Positions 49,191 to 58,662 of a DNA stretch of 64,000 nucleotides are shown here, in pieces. The position numbers were made by a program, and so were the translations under genes. Every line of letters begins with the position of its first letter. Within the stretch, counting starts at the first letter, position 1. This DNA comes from Unio delphinus (Eukaryota; Mollusca; Bivalvia; Unionida; Unionidae), in contig JAQISU010000036.1 in assembly GCA_029339505.1 (NCBI GenBank), forward strand, positions 960,501-1,024,500, read 5' to 3'. A model generated the notes under the pieces. The model was not told where the DNA came from, did no database searches, and worked only from the letters and a program-made list of their open reading frames with translations.

Positions 49191-50705
49191 CTAAATCGTA
49201 AAACGATTCAATGGAAATATCCTTCGGATTTTCAATTTCATGTTTTCTACTGGGGCATCTACCACTCTCATTCTTCCTCCAACACCTTCAAGTAGCATTG
49301 ATTTATCACTGAGAATGACAGCAACCGCTCTATAATTCGGGATAAGGATAGGATGTACCCCAGCAACTGCTGGACCAGTCGGACGGGTTACACGGGCTCT
49401 AAAGTGTATATCAACGACAGATTGTCTCATCAAATCAAGATGTTCCAATGAAAAGTAATAAATCGGATAGAGGCTTTTAAAATCCAATTGTGATATTTGC
49501 AAACCGGTATCTACATTTAGATCACGTGCCATAAATGACAACAGGTTATGATACACGCGTGCAATATGATTCTGACCGTAATCAAGTTGTATATCCTCGG
49601 ATGGTTCCTGCTGTCCGTTTATTCTCAGCGAGACTTCATTAACACCTAACTGATCAAATATCATATGACTTCGTTCTTGATTACCAACTCGCGCAGCATT
49701 CTGTAACGCAATAAATATATGACGTGCAGCTGAAACCCCTTGTTTTGATGCCATGTGCCATGTGAATGTACCATCAACATTACCCAGTTTAATATCCGTA
49801 GTCACTGATAACCAACTTAACAACGACTTTCCTCCTTGATCCATAAATGATAGTAGTCGCTGTTCTTCTGTGATTGATGGAGTTAACACTGGCATCCACA
49901 ATGATAGTTTTGTTAAAATGACTTTACCGGGAGCAACCCCAGCATTACGCCAGATTGCATCATCATCAGTACCCTTTCTCACGAGTGCTATTGTGTGTTT
50001 GGCTCCATAAATAACTTTTCGGACGTTTCTACAGAATCCAAATATGTGATGTAGTAGAATCGCACATGAAAATCCTCGACGCTGCCCATGCAACATTGCT
50101 ACGCGTGTTGCAAATCCTAAATTGAGATTACCATTAACGCCTCCGAGAATATCAAACACAGCTCCGGGTCTAGTTCGACGTTCTGGATTAGCTGCTTCTT
50201 GTTGATTGCCTTCTGCAGTACCCTGTGCTGTTAACACTTTAATGAATTGAAGGTGATCAGCGTTATCAGAGGTATCCTTTGCAAACATCATAGATGGACC
50301 CGCTGATCTTGTATAATCATCAGAATATCTTGCTAACCCTATGATTGTTGTGGCCATATCAACTTCACGGTCAATGGATTCAATTTCTTTTCCATTAATG
50401 AGATATCTAGCGTTTTCAAATAACGCCATGATGCCGTTATTAACAAAACCAACTCGGACATTTGAGTTAATGTCATATGGTGGATCATTATGTGCAGCAT
50501 CATTTGTTACAAGTTCTCCTTCTACTTCAATAAACGCTTCACAAGGCAAAAAGTATTTACTGGTATCATGAACTTGAAGTTCAATTCGCGATCGGAGATC
50601 TGGTTGTACTGCGTGATAAGAATAAAATTGAAAATCGCGTACAGAATCATTCTTGTCAACTGGGGCATCCATATCAAATGCTGGATCAGGTGACCTTTTG
50701 AACAT
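49191..50705 (-). CDS. double-jelly-roll major capsid protein
   Basis: 504 aa, ATG at 50705, fully open. The segment LLHHIFGFCRNVRKVIYGAK (about 218-237) followed by TDDDAIWRNAG, the SLWMPVLTPS block (about 268-277), and the late YPIYYFSLEHLDLMRQSVVD region are what I recognise as conserved parts of Polinton/adintovirus hexon-like capsid proteins. Length is usual for the family. It forms the trimeric capsomer of an icosahedral particle. Its neighbours (membrane-active proteins, protease, penton-like) complete a virion module. It is well preserved despite lesions elsewhere. Confidence 0.9.
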   Translation of the reverse strand: MFKRSPDPAFDMDAPVDKNDSVRDFQFYSYHAVQPDLRSRIELQVHDTSKYFLPCEAFIEVEGELVTNDAAHNDPPYDINSNVRVGFVNNGIMALFENARYLINGKEIESIDREVDMATTIIGLARYSDDYTRSAGPSMMFAKDTSDNADHLQFIKVLTAQGTAEGNQQEAANPERRTRPGAVFDILGGVNGNLNLGFATRVAMLHGQRRGFSCAILLHHIFGFCRNVRKVIYGAKHTIALVRKGTDDDAIWRNAGVAPGKVILTKLSLWMPVLTPSITEEQRLLSFMDQGGKSLLSWLSVTTDIKLGNVDGTFTWHMASKQGVSAARHIFIALQNAARVGNQERSHMIFDQLGVNEVSLRINGQQEPSEDIQLDYGQNHIARVYHNLLSFMARDLNVDTGLQISQLDFKSLYPIYYFSLEHLDLMRQSVVDIHFRARVTRPTGPAVAGVHPILIPNYRAVAVILSDKSMLLEGVGGRMRVVDAPVENMKLKIRRIFPLNRFTI

Positions 50706-50796
50706 TTTATTCTATTTATCAGAGTCTAAATAGTAAAATCGTAAACGATTTTCCATTTTCATCGTGAAAAACGCTAGCGTGAAAATCCATAGGATT

Positions 50797-51228
50797 TCAT
50801 CGACGTAGTTTTTTAAAGCCACTTCCCGCTATCATGTTTGCAATATTGCTTTGTTCCCCTTGATTTACCATCGACGCTAGTTTTTCATCTACTGCGTTAT
50901 TTATTATTTTACTAACACTTGCAGGCATTTCTTCTGTAGACGGTAACGGTTTCTTTTTTCGCCTCACTAATGATGTTATTTTATCCTTCGCAGTTGAAAA
51001 CGCTTTCCCGGCAAGATCTCCAACAGTACTAATACCCTTATCACGAATAACATCAATGGCTTTCATTGATATTTGTTTAGCTAACGGCATCACTTTTGGG
51101 GCCATTCTTGAAAAGAATCCTAAAATGGTATTGCCGAGGCCATCTCCATAGTATGCTTTATAAACTGGAAACCGTGAATTAACTACATAGACGAGGGTTG
51201 GTTTATCATGATTGTAATGGATGATCAT
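50797..51228 (-). CDS. small basic virion protein (Polinton)
   Basis: 143 aa, ATG at 51228, directly upstream of the capsid gene. It starts with FPVYKAYYGDGLGNTILGFF, continues as an amphipathic helical region (MAPKVMPLAKQISMKAIDVI), has the basic patch RRKKK near the middle and ends GSGFKKLRR. The 'YGDGLG...GFF' start next to the capsid gene recurs in Polintons. It is likely a minor virion or core protein, but the function is not known to me. Confidence 0.6.
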   Translation of the reverse strand: MIIHYNHDKPTLVYVVNSRFPVYKAYYGDGLGNTILGFFSRMAPKVMPLAKQISMKAIDVIRDKGISTVGDLAGKAFSTAKDKITSLVRRKKKPLPSTEEMPASVSKIINNAVDEKLASMVNQGEQSNIANMIAGSGFKKLRR

Positions 51229-51261
51229 TATTATAAAAACAATAGTGTTTTCAATTGTTAT

Positions 51262-51795
51262 TTAATCACTATGATACCCATTTGCTAACTCGTCAATTAA
51301 ATCTCGATATGTTTTGATATCCATGATACCGCCGGCAAATAACCGTCTACAGATATCAGCTGCTTCATTAATTATTTCTGGAGAGTTATTTCCAGCTCGG
51401 AATCCTCCTACAAGAACATCTAATCGTGATATATCATTGATAACACTATCAGGACAAGTGTTTCCAATTCTTCGATTTTGCAGTCCACTTCCGCTATAAC
51501 CAGCTGCTTCATCTAGTTTTTCTAAACCCGTTTCTTGTAAATAATCATCATCATCAGGTGGTAGTTGTTGTTTTTTTTGTCTCCGTGTTGGTGTTTGACG
51601 TCGTTCTTCTAAATCATCATCATCATCAGGTGGTAGTTGTTGTTTTTTTTGTCTTCTTGTTTGTCTACGTGTTGGTGTTTGACGTTTTAGTTCTTGCCGT
51701 TCTTCTATTTCTCGTTGTCGCTCTTCTATTTGTTCTCTTTTATAATTACTAATTCCCTTTTTAAATTCCTTGTATCCTATCTCATCCTTATTCAA
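51262..51795 (-). CDS. charged repeat-rich Polinton protein, start uncertain
   Basis: The open frame of about 177 codons begins with no ATG (TTG at 51795). It contains Glu/Arg/Gln-rich coiled sequence (ERQREIEERQE) and a duplicated RRQKKQQLPPDDDDD block. A conserved-looking C-terminal region follows (ISRLDVLVGGFRAGNNSPEI, then DIKTYRDLIDEL). Upstream, 51810-51880 has coding character in another frame (SNDWFDYLYKLNK), so the gene probably starts further right and is frameshifted near 51800-51815. Function unknown. Confidence 0.5.
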   Translation of the reverse strand: MNKDEIGYKEFKKGISNYKREQIEERQREIEERQELKRQTPTRRQTRRQKKQQLPPDDDDDLEERRQTPTRRQKKQQLPPDDDDYLQETGLEKLDEAAGYSGSGLQNRRIGNTCPDSVINDISRLDVLVGGFRAGNNSPEIINEAADICRRLFAGGIMDIKTYRDLIDELANGYHSD

Positions 51796-51897
51796 ACGAC
51801 CAATCCCTTATTTAGTTTATACAAATAATCGAACCAATCATTACTTAATATTCTATCATTTTTATACTCGTCCTTTAAAAAAATCTTTTTTTGAATT

Positions 51898-52303
51898 TTA
51901 ACTTTGAGCAGCAAAATTACCAAAGGCTTGATAATCCTTTGATTTCAATAAACTAGGTTTTTTTATTAATATTTTAGCATGATCAGTAAATTTATTCAAC
52001 AGAGAAACAGTCGTTTTTTTTCGGATCAGTTTTTTCAGTTTGTTCAGTTTTCGCTGCTAGTTTTTCAAGTTCACCAATAACAGATTTTCCCGTCTCGGGA
52101 CCATCTCCCAGTAAAGCACGCTCTACCCCCTTCGTTGCTGTGGTTACTGGTTTAAACAACTCTTCAGACCCCAGAGCAAAATCAGTTTGTAAACTCTGTC
52201 GTTGTTGCAGTTTATTTCTTACAGAGTCGCGAATTGGTATAAATTTCTTAATTGCATCTAGTCGCTCACGAGCCAATCGGGTTGTTAATGCTTCATTGAC
52301 CAT
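51898..52303 (-). CDS. unknown Polinton protein with frameshift at T8/A8 run
   Basis: ATG at 52303 opens a 103-codon frame of helical charged sequence (TTRLARERLDAIKKF; GVERALLGDG). It stops soon after a run of eight A on the coding strand (52014-52021). Past the run another frame stays open to 51898 and reads like protein (VSLLNKFTDHAKILIKKP, then DYQAFGNFAAQS). I infer one gene with a single indel at the run. No domain recognised. Confidence 0.5.
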
Positions 52304-52465
52304 TATTTGAAATCAGAAACCATTTTTCAATTGTAAAACAATTTTTCCCATCGATGATTCCATCCTTAACGGTCCAATTTTTTATTGCTGTGAAATATTT
52401 TTATTTTCGCAGTGTGAAATATTTTCACTGATTCAATCAAAAAATGACAAAAAAAAAATGAAAAT

Positions 52466-52484
52466 CTCAAGGAGATTTTACTGT
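52466..52484. terminator. intergenic hairpin (8-bp stem)
   Basis: AAAATCTC-AAG-GAGATTTT is a perfect hairpin between the genes at 52303 and 52513. Similar small hairpins sit in other gaps of this gene cluster (45094, 49207, 50741, 50780). Role as a transcription-end or processing signal is inferred only. Confidence 0.4.
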
Positions 52485-52512
52485 CTGACAAAATCTTTTG
52501 AGGGTCGGTCAA

Positions 52513-52854
52513 TCAAAATAGTTCATTTTCTTGAATTAACGCTCGTAAGTTTCTAATTTTAGAATTAACTTCCTTTTTCAATTCATATTCGTTACCCAAT
52601 TATTTTCGTATTCCTTCCACGATAGTATATAACGGAACAAACACATCTACTTCACTGGAAAATGCAAGAGAGTCTCGAATAGAATTTTGAATTTTTTTGA
52701 TGAGTGCATATTTCTTTGGTAACATATACTTGTTAGTGCTAACTCCGTATTCTATATCCTGAAAATCCGACTTGATTTGATCTGGATTTAACCCATCTGA
52801 CAATTTAATATTCTGATTTTTCAATTTTGCAATTTCAACTATGATGCTATTCAT
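52513..52854 (-). CDS. small helical Polinton protein with in-frame TAA
   Basis: ATG at 52854. 84 codons to TAA at 52600-52602, after which the same frame runs on for 28 more codons of charged helical sequence (NEYELKKEVNSKIRNLRA) to TGA at 52513. The continuity suggests a nonsense mutation near the end or a genuine short protein. No domain recognised. Confidence 0.45.
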
Positions 52855-52919
52855 AATTTCAGATTTAATATATGATAATACATATTTCTAATTCATTTTT
52901 CAAAAATAAATGAGCCGTT

Positions 52920-53092
52920 AATATTTTTAAAATTCAGTCTGTATATATAAATATCTTTTTTAAAAATTCAGTCTGTATATATAAATATCTTTTTTAAAAT
53001 TCAGTCTGTATATATAAATATCTTTTTTAAAAATTCAGTCTGTATATATAACTATCTTTTTTAAAATTCAGTCTGTATATATAAATATAAAT
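52920..53092. repeat. tandem ~35-bp repeat in control region
   Basis: Five copies of AAATTCAGTCTGTATATATA plus AATATCTTTTTTA, varying by one or two bases. It lies at the left border of the non-coding region that separates the two transcription arms. Confidence 0.92.
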
Positions 53093-53327
53093 GCAGACAA
53101 AAATAAATAACAACCATGATGAGCGTTTATCAGTCATTTGGCCCCCTTGATATAGGCCACTGTGTCTTTCATAGGGTTCTTTCTATGAGTATTTCCATTT
53201 TTTTTTCTGAGATTTCTTCGATCTCGATTTGACACTTTTTGGCCGGTAATTCATTTTTGAACACCATACGGTGCTACCCAAATGTGACGGAGAGCTAATT
53301 ACATCCATGGATGTTATTTATTTTAGG

Positions 53328-53555
53328 TCATTTATATTTACATTCACCGGAAACATATTCCCTTAAGAGTGAATCTAACTCGTCAAATAACGGGTTAGAA
53401 TCACAAGAGGGTATGTTTACGTGAAATGACCTAGAGGTTACATATATACGACAACACATCTTTGGAACTCCTTGGTTGCCTTCACATCCAAGTAAGCCCA
53501 AAGGAAACCCGAAACATACATCTCCGGAAGGGAGGCCTAACGTGGCAAACGCCAT
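53328..53555 (-). CDS. 75-aa cysteine-containing ORF, unknown
   Basis: ATG at 53555 in good context (AAGATGG). The peptide begins MAFATLGLPSGDVCFGFPLG, contains CCRIYV, and ends with acidic, leucine-rich FDELDSLLREY. It is the promoter-proximal ORF of the leftward arm, 30 bp from a CRE palindrome, which is where early accessory genes often lie in small DNA viruses. I recognise no family and it could be chance. Confidence 0.4.
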   Translation of the reverse strand: MAFATLGLPSGDVCFGFPLGLLGCEGNQGVPKMCCRIYVTSRSFHVNIPSCDSNPLFDELDSLLREYVSGECKYK

Positions 53556-53584
53556 CTTAGACCGCCCAGAAGATATGCTTGGGG

Positions 53585-53592
53585 TGACGTCA
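53585..53592. promoter_or_regulatory. CRE/ATF palindrome TGACGTCA
   Basis: Perfect 8-bp cAMP-response element 30 bp upstream of the ATG at 53555. It is a plausible host-factor site in the leftward promoter; the match alone does not prove use. Confidence 0.5.
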
Positions 53593-53596
53593 CAAC

Positions 53597-53770
53597 ATAT
53601 ACTTAATTAAGGACAGCACAAATACCGTATATATTTCCACTCGAGTGTTGTGGCAAATTGTAGGTATACATATACTTAATTAACTTAATTAAGGACAGCA
53701 CAAATACCGTATATATCTCCATTCAGATTGTAGGTAAACATATACTTAATTAACTTAATTAAGGATGGAT
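53597..53770. repeat. three-copy direct repeat in control region
   Basis: ACATATACTTAATTAA followed by GGACAGCACAAATACCGTAT recurs at about 53597 and 53667. A third partial copy near 53741 ends AAGGATGG. The copies contain TTAATTAA and TATATAT motifs. Confidence 0.85.
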
Positions 53771-53831
53771 TATAATTCAATGATGATGTAATGATGATGT
53801 GACGGCACAGACATCACAAACATGAAACGAC

Positions 53832-53979
53832 GGGGCTGATTTTCAAAGGCCAATTCGACCAATCAAAGCAACCCATGAAATTAAACCCGGTTGCATGATT
53901 GAGTAAAAGTCAACCACGCACACGTGTCAATGGCGTGGGTTATTTTTTGACTGGTCGGATTGGCCTTGAAAGCCCCAGC
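53832..53979. promoter_or_regulatory. nested inverted repeat / cruciform candidate
   Basis: The outer arms GGCTGATTTTCAAAGGCCAA (53834 on) and the complement at 53949-53979 pair imperfectly over about 30 bp. Inside them GTCAACCACGC (53909) pairs with GCGTGGGTTATTTTTTGAC (53933-53951). CACGTG lies at the centre (53921-53926). It sits just upstream of the TATA box at 53998. Possible origin or promoter hub. Confidence 0.55.
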
Positions 53980-53997
53980 TTTAAACCTTTCATTTAG

Positions 53998-54005
53998 TAT
54001 ATAAG
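53998..54005 (+). promoter_or_regulatory. TATA box, rightward promoter copy 1
   Basis: TATATAAG followed about 25-30 bp downstream by CAGCAGCGTCAATCC, a plausible start region. The surroundings are repeated at 54303. Confidence 0.55.
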
Positions 54006-54029
54006 GTGACTAATACAGCAGCGTCAATC

Positions 54030-54665
54030 CACAGAGTGTGTTATTTTATTTTCTTGAATTACTTGTTGATGGTGCTTCACAGTATTTAAATGAGACAGAA
54101 TATTTGCATAAAGCACTAAAAAAAAAGAATATAATCGTTTGAAAACATTTTATATTTGATTTTTTTTCTAATTAATTATAGCCCAAGCCGCTGAATCACA
54201 ATTTAGGGGGAAATAACCCACGCCATACTGTAATGTAATTTTTAAGGTGGGAGGGGTTGTTATTCCCTCCCTTATCAACTCGACACCATCTAAGGGAGAG
54301 AGTATATAAAGGGAATTAATACAGCAATCCGCAAGGTATGCTATTTTATTTTCTTGAATTACTTATTAATGGTGTTTCACAGTATTTAAATGAGACAGCA
54401 TATTTGACTTAAACACTAAAACAAAGAATATAATTGTTTGAAAACATTTCTTTTCTTACAATACAATGCCCACCGCTGAATCACAATAACCCATAAAACA
54501 AGTTAACACAATCTAAGGGAGAAAGTATACACGTGTGTTATCCTGTAACGCCTGCATCTCCGGATGACATCCTATGTTTATGAAATACGCATTAATCGCA
54601 CGTGAGACAGAATATTTGACTTAAACACTAAAACAATACCCAGCCGCTAAATCACAATGATAACT
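54030..54665 (+). repeat. leader-like sequence in two full and one partial copy
   Basis: The block TTTTATTTTCTTGAATTACT, then CACAGTATTTAAATGAGACA, then AACACTAAAA and CCGCTGAATCACAAT occurs at about 54040-54205 and 54338-54490. The final part recurs at about 54600-54660. The first two copies each follow a TATA box. No long open frame. Confidence 0.85.
54303..54310 (+). promoter_or_regulatory. TATA box, rightward promoter copy 2
   Basis: TATATAAA, about 30 bp before AATACAGCAATCCGCAAG|GTATGC. The last part resembles a 5' splice site, so a spliced leader to the polymerase gene is possible but unproven. Confidence 0.5.
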
Positions 54666-54784
54666 CCCTTGGTTATATCCATTGGTTATATTTAAGAGTT
54701 GTCTCCCTTGGTGTTATAGACATACGCTTCATAATTAACAAGCACGGGTGAGGTCTCAATTCTTGGTTCATTTGTATAATAACA

Positions 54785-55126
54785 CTATTTTTCTAATTCA
54801 TTGTTTGGTTTAATTATAAGTCTCTGTATATAATCTTGAGGAGTCTTTACTATTTTGTCATCGTTGGGGTCAATGACAGTATTTTTTATTCTTTTATCAT
54901 AATAGCGTTTTAGTTCCCTGTATCGTTTGCCGCCACACATAACACATAATTGCGACCTCCCCCTAACCCCAACCCCACATCGAATACAGGGTAACGGACC
55001 AAGGCTTCCAATACGAAAGCTTTGCATATGATACCAACAGAATTCATTTCTGCATGATTTGTTACACGGTGTCACTGATCCAATCATAAGCCATTTGCAA
55101 TGATTCATTATACTTAAATCTTTCAT
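54785..55126 (-). CDS. zinc-ribbon Polinton accessory protein
   Basis: 113 aa, ATG at 55126, divergent from the polymerase gene with only 24 bp between starts. Cysteines at 10, 21, 25 and 30 with a following His, then CxxC pairs at 47/50 and 61/64 (PCIRCGVGV; LCVMCGGKRY), and a basic helical tail (YRELKRYYDKRI). This looks like two zinc-binding knuckles. Small proteins of this pattern accompany Polinton replication genes; a DNA- or RNA-binding regulatory role is inferred. The frame is intact. Confidence 0.65.
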   Translation of the reverse strand: MKDLSIMNHCKWLMIGSVTPCNKSCRNEFCWYHMQSFRIGSLGPLPCIRCGVGVRGRSQLCVMCGGKRYRELKRYYDKRIKNTVIDPNDDKIVKTPQDYIQRLIIKPNNELEK

Positions 55127-57376
55127 TTAAATACTTGCTTTAATTATAGTATGGAGGAGTTCGAGAGATTATCGAAAATTAAGCCTTGGAAAAGTGTTCA
55201 ATTCAATCTTGATAGAGTTTCTGATACACCAAAGAATAAAATTCTTGATAGAACCTTGATTAGTAAAATCAGAGACTGTTTTAATGAATTCAAGCGTGAT
55301 GGGGCAGCTCATTGTTGGTCAACATTTCGAATTGATGGTGTTGTTGACGCTACCATGAATGATGAAAAAGCAGCAGTGATAATGTCACGTCTTGGGGAAG
55401 AAAGAAATTTTTTTCGAATAAAATTTTTTTTCCGTGATAATGGAAAATGGATCATTAGGGACAAATACGAGCCTATTCTTAAGGGCAAAAAAAACTGTCA
55501 CTGTGAATCAGGATTCAAAACCAGGAATTTTGACTGGAATTGATAAACCCTACTACGAAAGATCTTATCCTGTCACAGCTGTTGTTTACGGGATCTATCC
55601 GCTCAATGAAAAACCTGATATTTCAAAACTAGCACCCATGAAATATTCGACAGGGCTCAATTGTGTAGCAGCACGAATAATGGAACACTTCACAAATGCG
55701 TCCCGGGGAAATAAACTAACTGATCTAAGACGAAAAAAAATAACCGAATGGGAACTGACAGTGAAACAGCATGGGGCAACAATTCAAGATATGGCCAAAT
55801 TAGAAACATCATTGAGATTTCCAATATCGGTAAGGACAATCACCGGAGAAGTATTATACGAATCGAAATATAATAAAAATGGAACCCCAATACAGATTAT
55901 TGATCATAACGAACACGCGTGGTCATCTGCAGTTACAATATTCCCACGGGATAGAACCGTAAAATATCTATCCCAAACTCTGTTTGGAACCGAAGAGTTT
56001 TTTTCAGAGCAGAAATTATTTGATGCTATTTACCATTTGAGTAAAAACGATTCTGTGTCAGTGTGGCTATTTCATAGTACTTCAGACGAAGAATGTAGAT
56101 TTGATCAGTTTGTAAGGCCCAACGGAGAATTGTACCGTACTGAAGAGCTGCATAATCAAATGAAACAACTAGCTAGTGAATTTTCTCCCCAGAGTTCTCT
56201 GGGGGAAGACAACGATCAATTATTAGCAAACTGTTTTACACTTCCATCAGTTGTAGCACATTTTGCTAGGAAGAAAAACGCGTGGAAACCAACCCGAAGT
56301 AAGTTCTTATCAGATGTCAAATTGTCCTGTCTTGAGTACAGCCATGGAGGATTATGGAACACAAAATACACCGCTGATACCGTTATTTCAGTTGATATGA
56401 TTGCATGTTATCCAGGAAGTTTTCTTGGGTGTGGAGAGTGTGAGAAATATTTCAAACGATTTGGACACCCTACACACGAAATGACCCGTGTTGCTATTAA
56501 TGGACCACTGCCACATTTCGATTTAACCGGATTCGCTTGTGTAGTATCATTTGAAATGGCTGAAGGACTTCATCCGTGTAGTTATCTTTGGATTGGTAAA
56601 CACATGTCTGAAAAACACTGGATGCCAATAGTGTTATTACGGTATATGCTTGATTGTAAGATGTTAAAATCATTAATTGTCAGTGAAGCAATTATATCCT
56701 ATCGAGCACAGAAATCAGTCTGGTTACCACAACCTGATCTAGAAAAAATAATTAGCGAAGAGCGAAAAATGTTTCCTGATTTTAATGAACAACAAATCAT
56801 GGATTGGTCCAGACAGTTATTTGAAATCAGAAACAATGAAGCAAAGATCTTGGACGAAGAATAATCGGTAAATTTACCCAAGGTGGCAAAGATGATAATA
56901 CGAGATATTCTTCACGATTGATTATAGACAATGCTGAATACGATTTTGTAATCAAAGATTTAACGAATAGGGGCCTATATGTCAATCGTAAGGACGCATT
57001 TATGTCCGATGGAACCAAATTGGGTACAATTGTTACTTACACTGATGGATACCATCCGCAGTACACACATTTGAGAGCTTCTATGCTTGGTTATGCTTCT
57101 ATCAATCTGTTTTCAATGATCAATAGATTTCCTACCACCGCAGTTAGAGTTGCTACTGACTCATTTTACATAAATAGCAAAATGGCTGATTTTGAGGCTA
57201 CTGGCAACGAGAATTGGGGGTCATGGAGAATTAAGAAGGAAATGCTTCATGATTATATTCCATCAGCAGATGTTACCATTGAAAATAATTACTTAGAAAG
57301 CAATCAATGTTCAGAATTTTCTAGTGCACCACCGATTTCGGATCCAATCTGTAGATATAAAACAGTTTATTTAAAC

Positions 57377-58330
57377 GGTTGTGGCGGGTCAGGAAAAACA
57401 ACCCGGGCAATTGAGTTATATCGTGGGAAATCAAACATGATTGTGCTAACACCAACTCATAGACTTGCAAGAGAAATGATACAGAGAGGGGTAAATGCCT
57501 GCACTTATCACAGCTTTTTCCGATGGAAGGGAGATAAATGGACTCCTGAGCGCATGGGAGAGAAATTTATTCCTGAAATCATGTTTTGGGATGAAATAGA
57601 CACAGTGTCCGAAGATGTCTTAAAAATATTTCTTTAGTGGTTGTTATTGAAGAATACAAAAATCGTCATGTGCGGTGATCACGGGCAACCACCACCATTT
57701 GTCGGTGCATCTCCCCATGAATGGCTAAAGGGTTTTGTAGACTATTATGAAGAAATTGATACCGATCATAGATCACTTGATAATGAATTAAAAGAATTTA
57801 AGAAACTAATTAGATTACAACCGGATAAAATCCAGTGTGAAATAGCCCGTGAAATAATTTCGGAAACTCCCATGAATGAGTTTTGGGAAGCGTGGAGACC
57901 AAATGATTTAATCATTGCAAGTAGAAAAATAGTCAGGGACACACTTCAGATGAAGTTATTTGAATTGCATAAGCAAAAATTTGCAACACTTCCAGTACCG
58001 TTATGTTATAGGCCATCGGATACACAAAAACAGAACATCGAAGTTGATATTCCAGGCCTGACAGAGTCAGGGCGTGAAAAGAAGATTCTCGTATTAAATG
58101 ATATTGTGCTGGTTGATATCAATGTCGTTGAAGATGCATTGCGTGCTAATAAATCCCCATGGACGCTAGGTTATGCAGCAACAATACACACTTCACAGGG
58201 ATTGACTATATCGGATACAACTGTTTGGATGGTAGATAATCGCATAGAATGGTCAAATTTAGTCTATCTCGCAGTGTCTAGAGTACGAAAAGTAAATCAA
58301 CTTCGAAGAATTGTCCTGACAGAGTCAGGC
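57377..58330 (+). other. SF1 helicase domain within the fusion
   Basis: A helicase of the Pif1/RecD-like SF1 type, judged from GCGGSGKTT, VLTPTHRLA (motif Ia), DEID, GDHGQPPP, THTSQG-like motif V and AVSRVRK. It begins about 75 codons after polymerase motif C without a linker gene or start codon. A TAG at 57635 lies between motifs II and III. Confidence 0.85.
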
Positions 58331-58447
58331 GATGATGAAATCATTGGTGGCGATGATGAAATCATTGGCGATGATAATGACACCACAATAGATGATATTA
58401 TTGATAAAAAACTCTCCGGTTACAAACAACAAGACAAAAAAAAAAAC

Positions 58448-58662
58448 AACGAGAATTTGATATTGATGCTGAATTAATAATTACTCTGAAGCAACAACAG
58501 AATAATCACTGCGCGAGTTGCAATTGTATAATGCGTTGGCAGTATTCGGATAAGGATCCTCGCCAATTCACCGTTGACAGAAAAAATAACAATCTCGGTC
58601 ATGTCAGAAATAATGTGATGTTGACTTGTCTTGAGTGCAATAGACGCAAGGGTGCTAGTTAA
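58448..58662 (+). other. HNH endonuclease-like domain, shifted frame
   Basis: In the frame following the A11 run: C-x2-C near NHCASCNCIMRW, then FTVDRKNNNLGHVRNNVMLT and CLECNRRKG. Spaced CxxC pairs around D-R...N...GH...N..LTC..CN..K are characteristic of HNH nucleases. Its stop overlaps the integrase stop by 8 bp on the opposite strand, which supports it as a real gene end. Confidence 0.7.

Larger units (their letters stand above)
55151..58662 (+). pseudogene. PolB - SF1 helicase - HNH fusion, interrupted
   Basis: One gene of about 3.5 kb from ATG 55151, in five open segments. Polymerase motif A is DMIACYPGSF (56394 on). Motif B lies around HLRASMLGYASIN. Motif C is VATDSFYI (57149 on). 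A superfamily-1 helicase follows at once: Walker A GCGGSGKTT (57377-57403), Walker B MFWDEID, motif III GDHGQPPP, motif V TIHTSQGLT and motif VI YLAVSRVRK. Past an A11 run (58436-58446) a shifted frame gives an HNH-like end (CASCNC; VDRKNNNLGHVRNN; CLECNRRKG). Breaks: frameshift at the A8 run 55487-55494, frameshift within 56840-56862, TAG at 57635-57637, frameshift at A11. No clear exonuclease motifs seen. It replicates the element in intact relatives. Confidence 0.85.

Noticed and set aside
50341..50693. Plus-strand ORFs inside the capsid gene
   Set aside because: Antisense shadows of the intact capsid frame.
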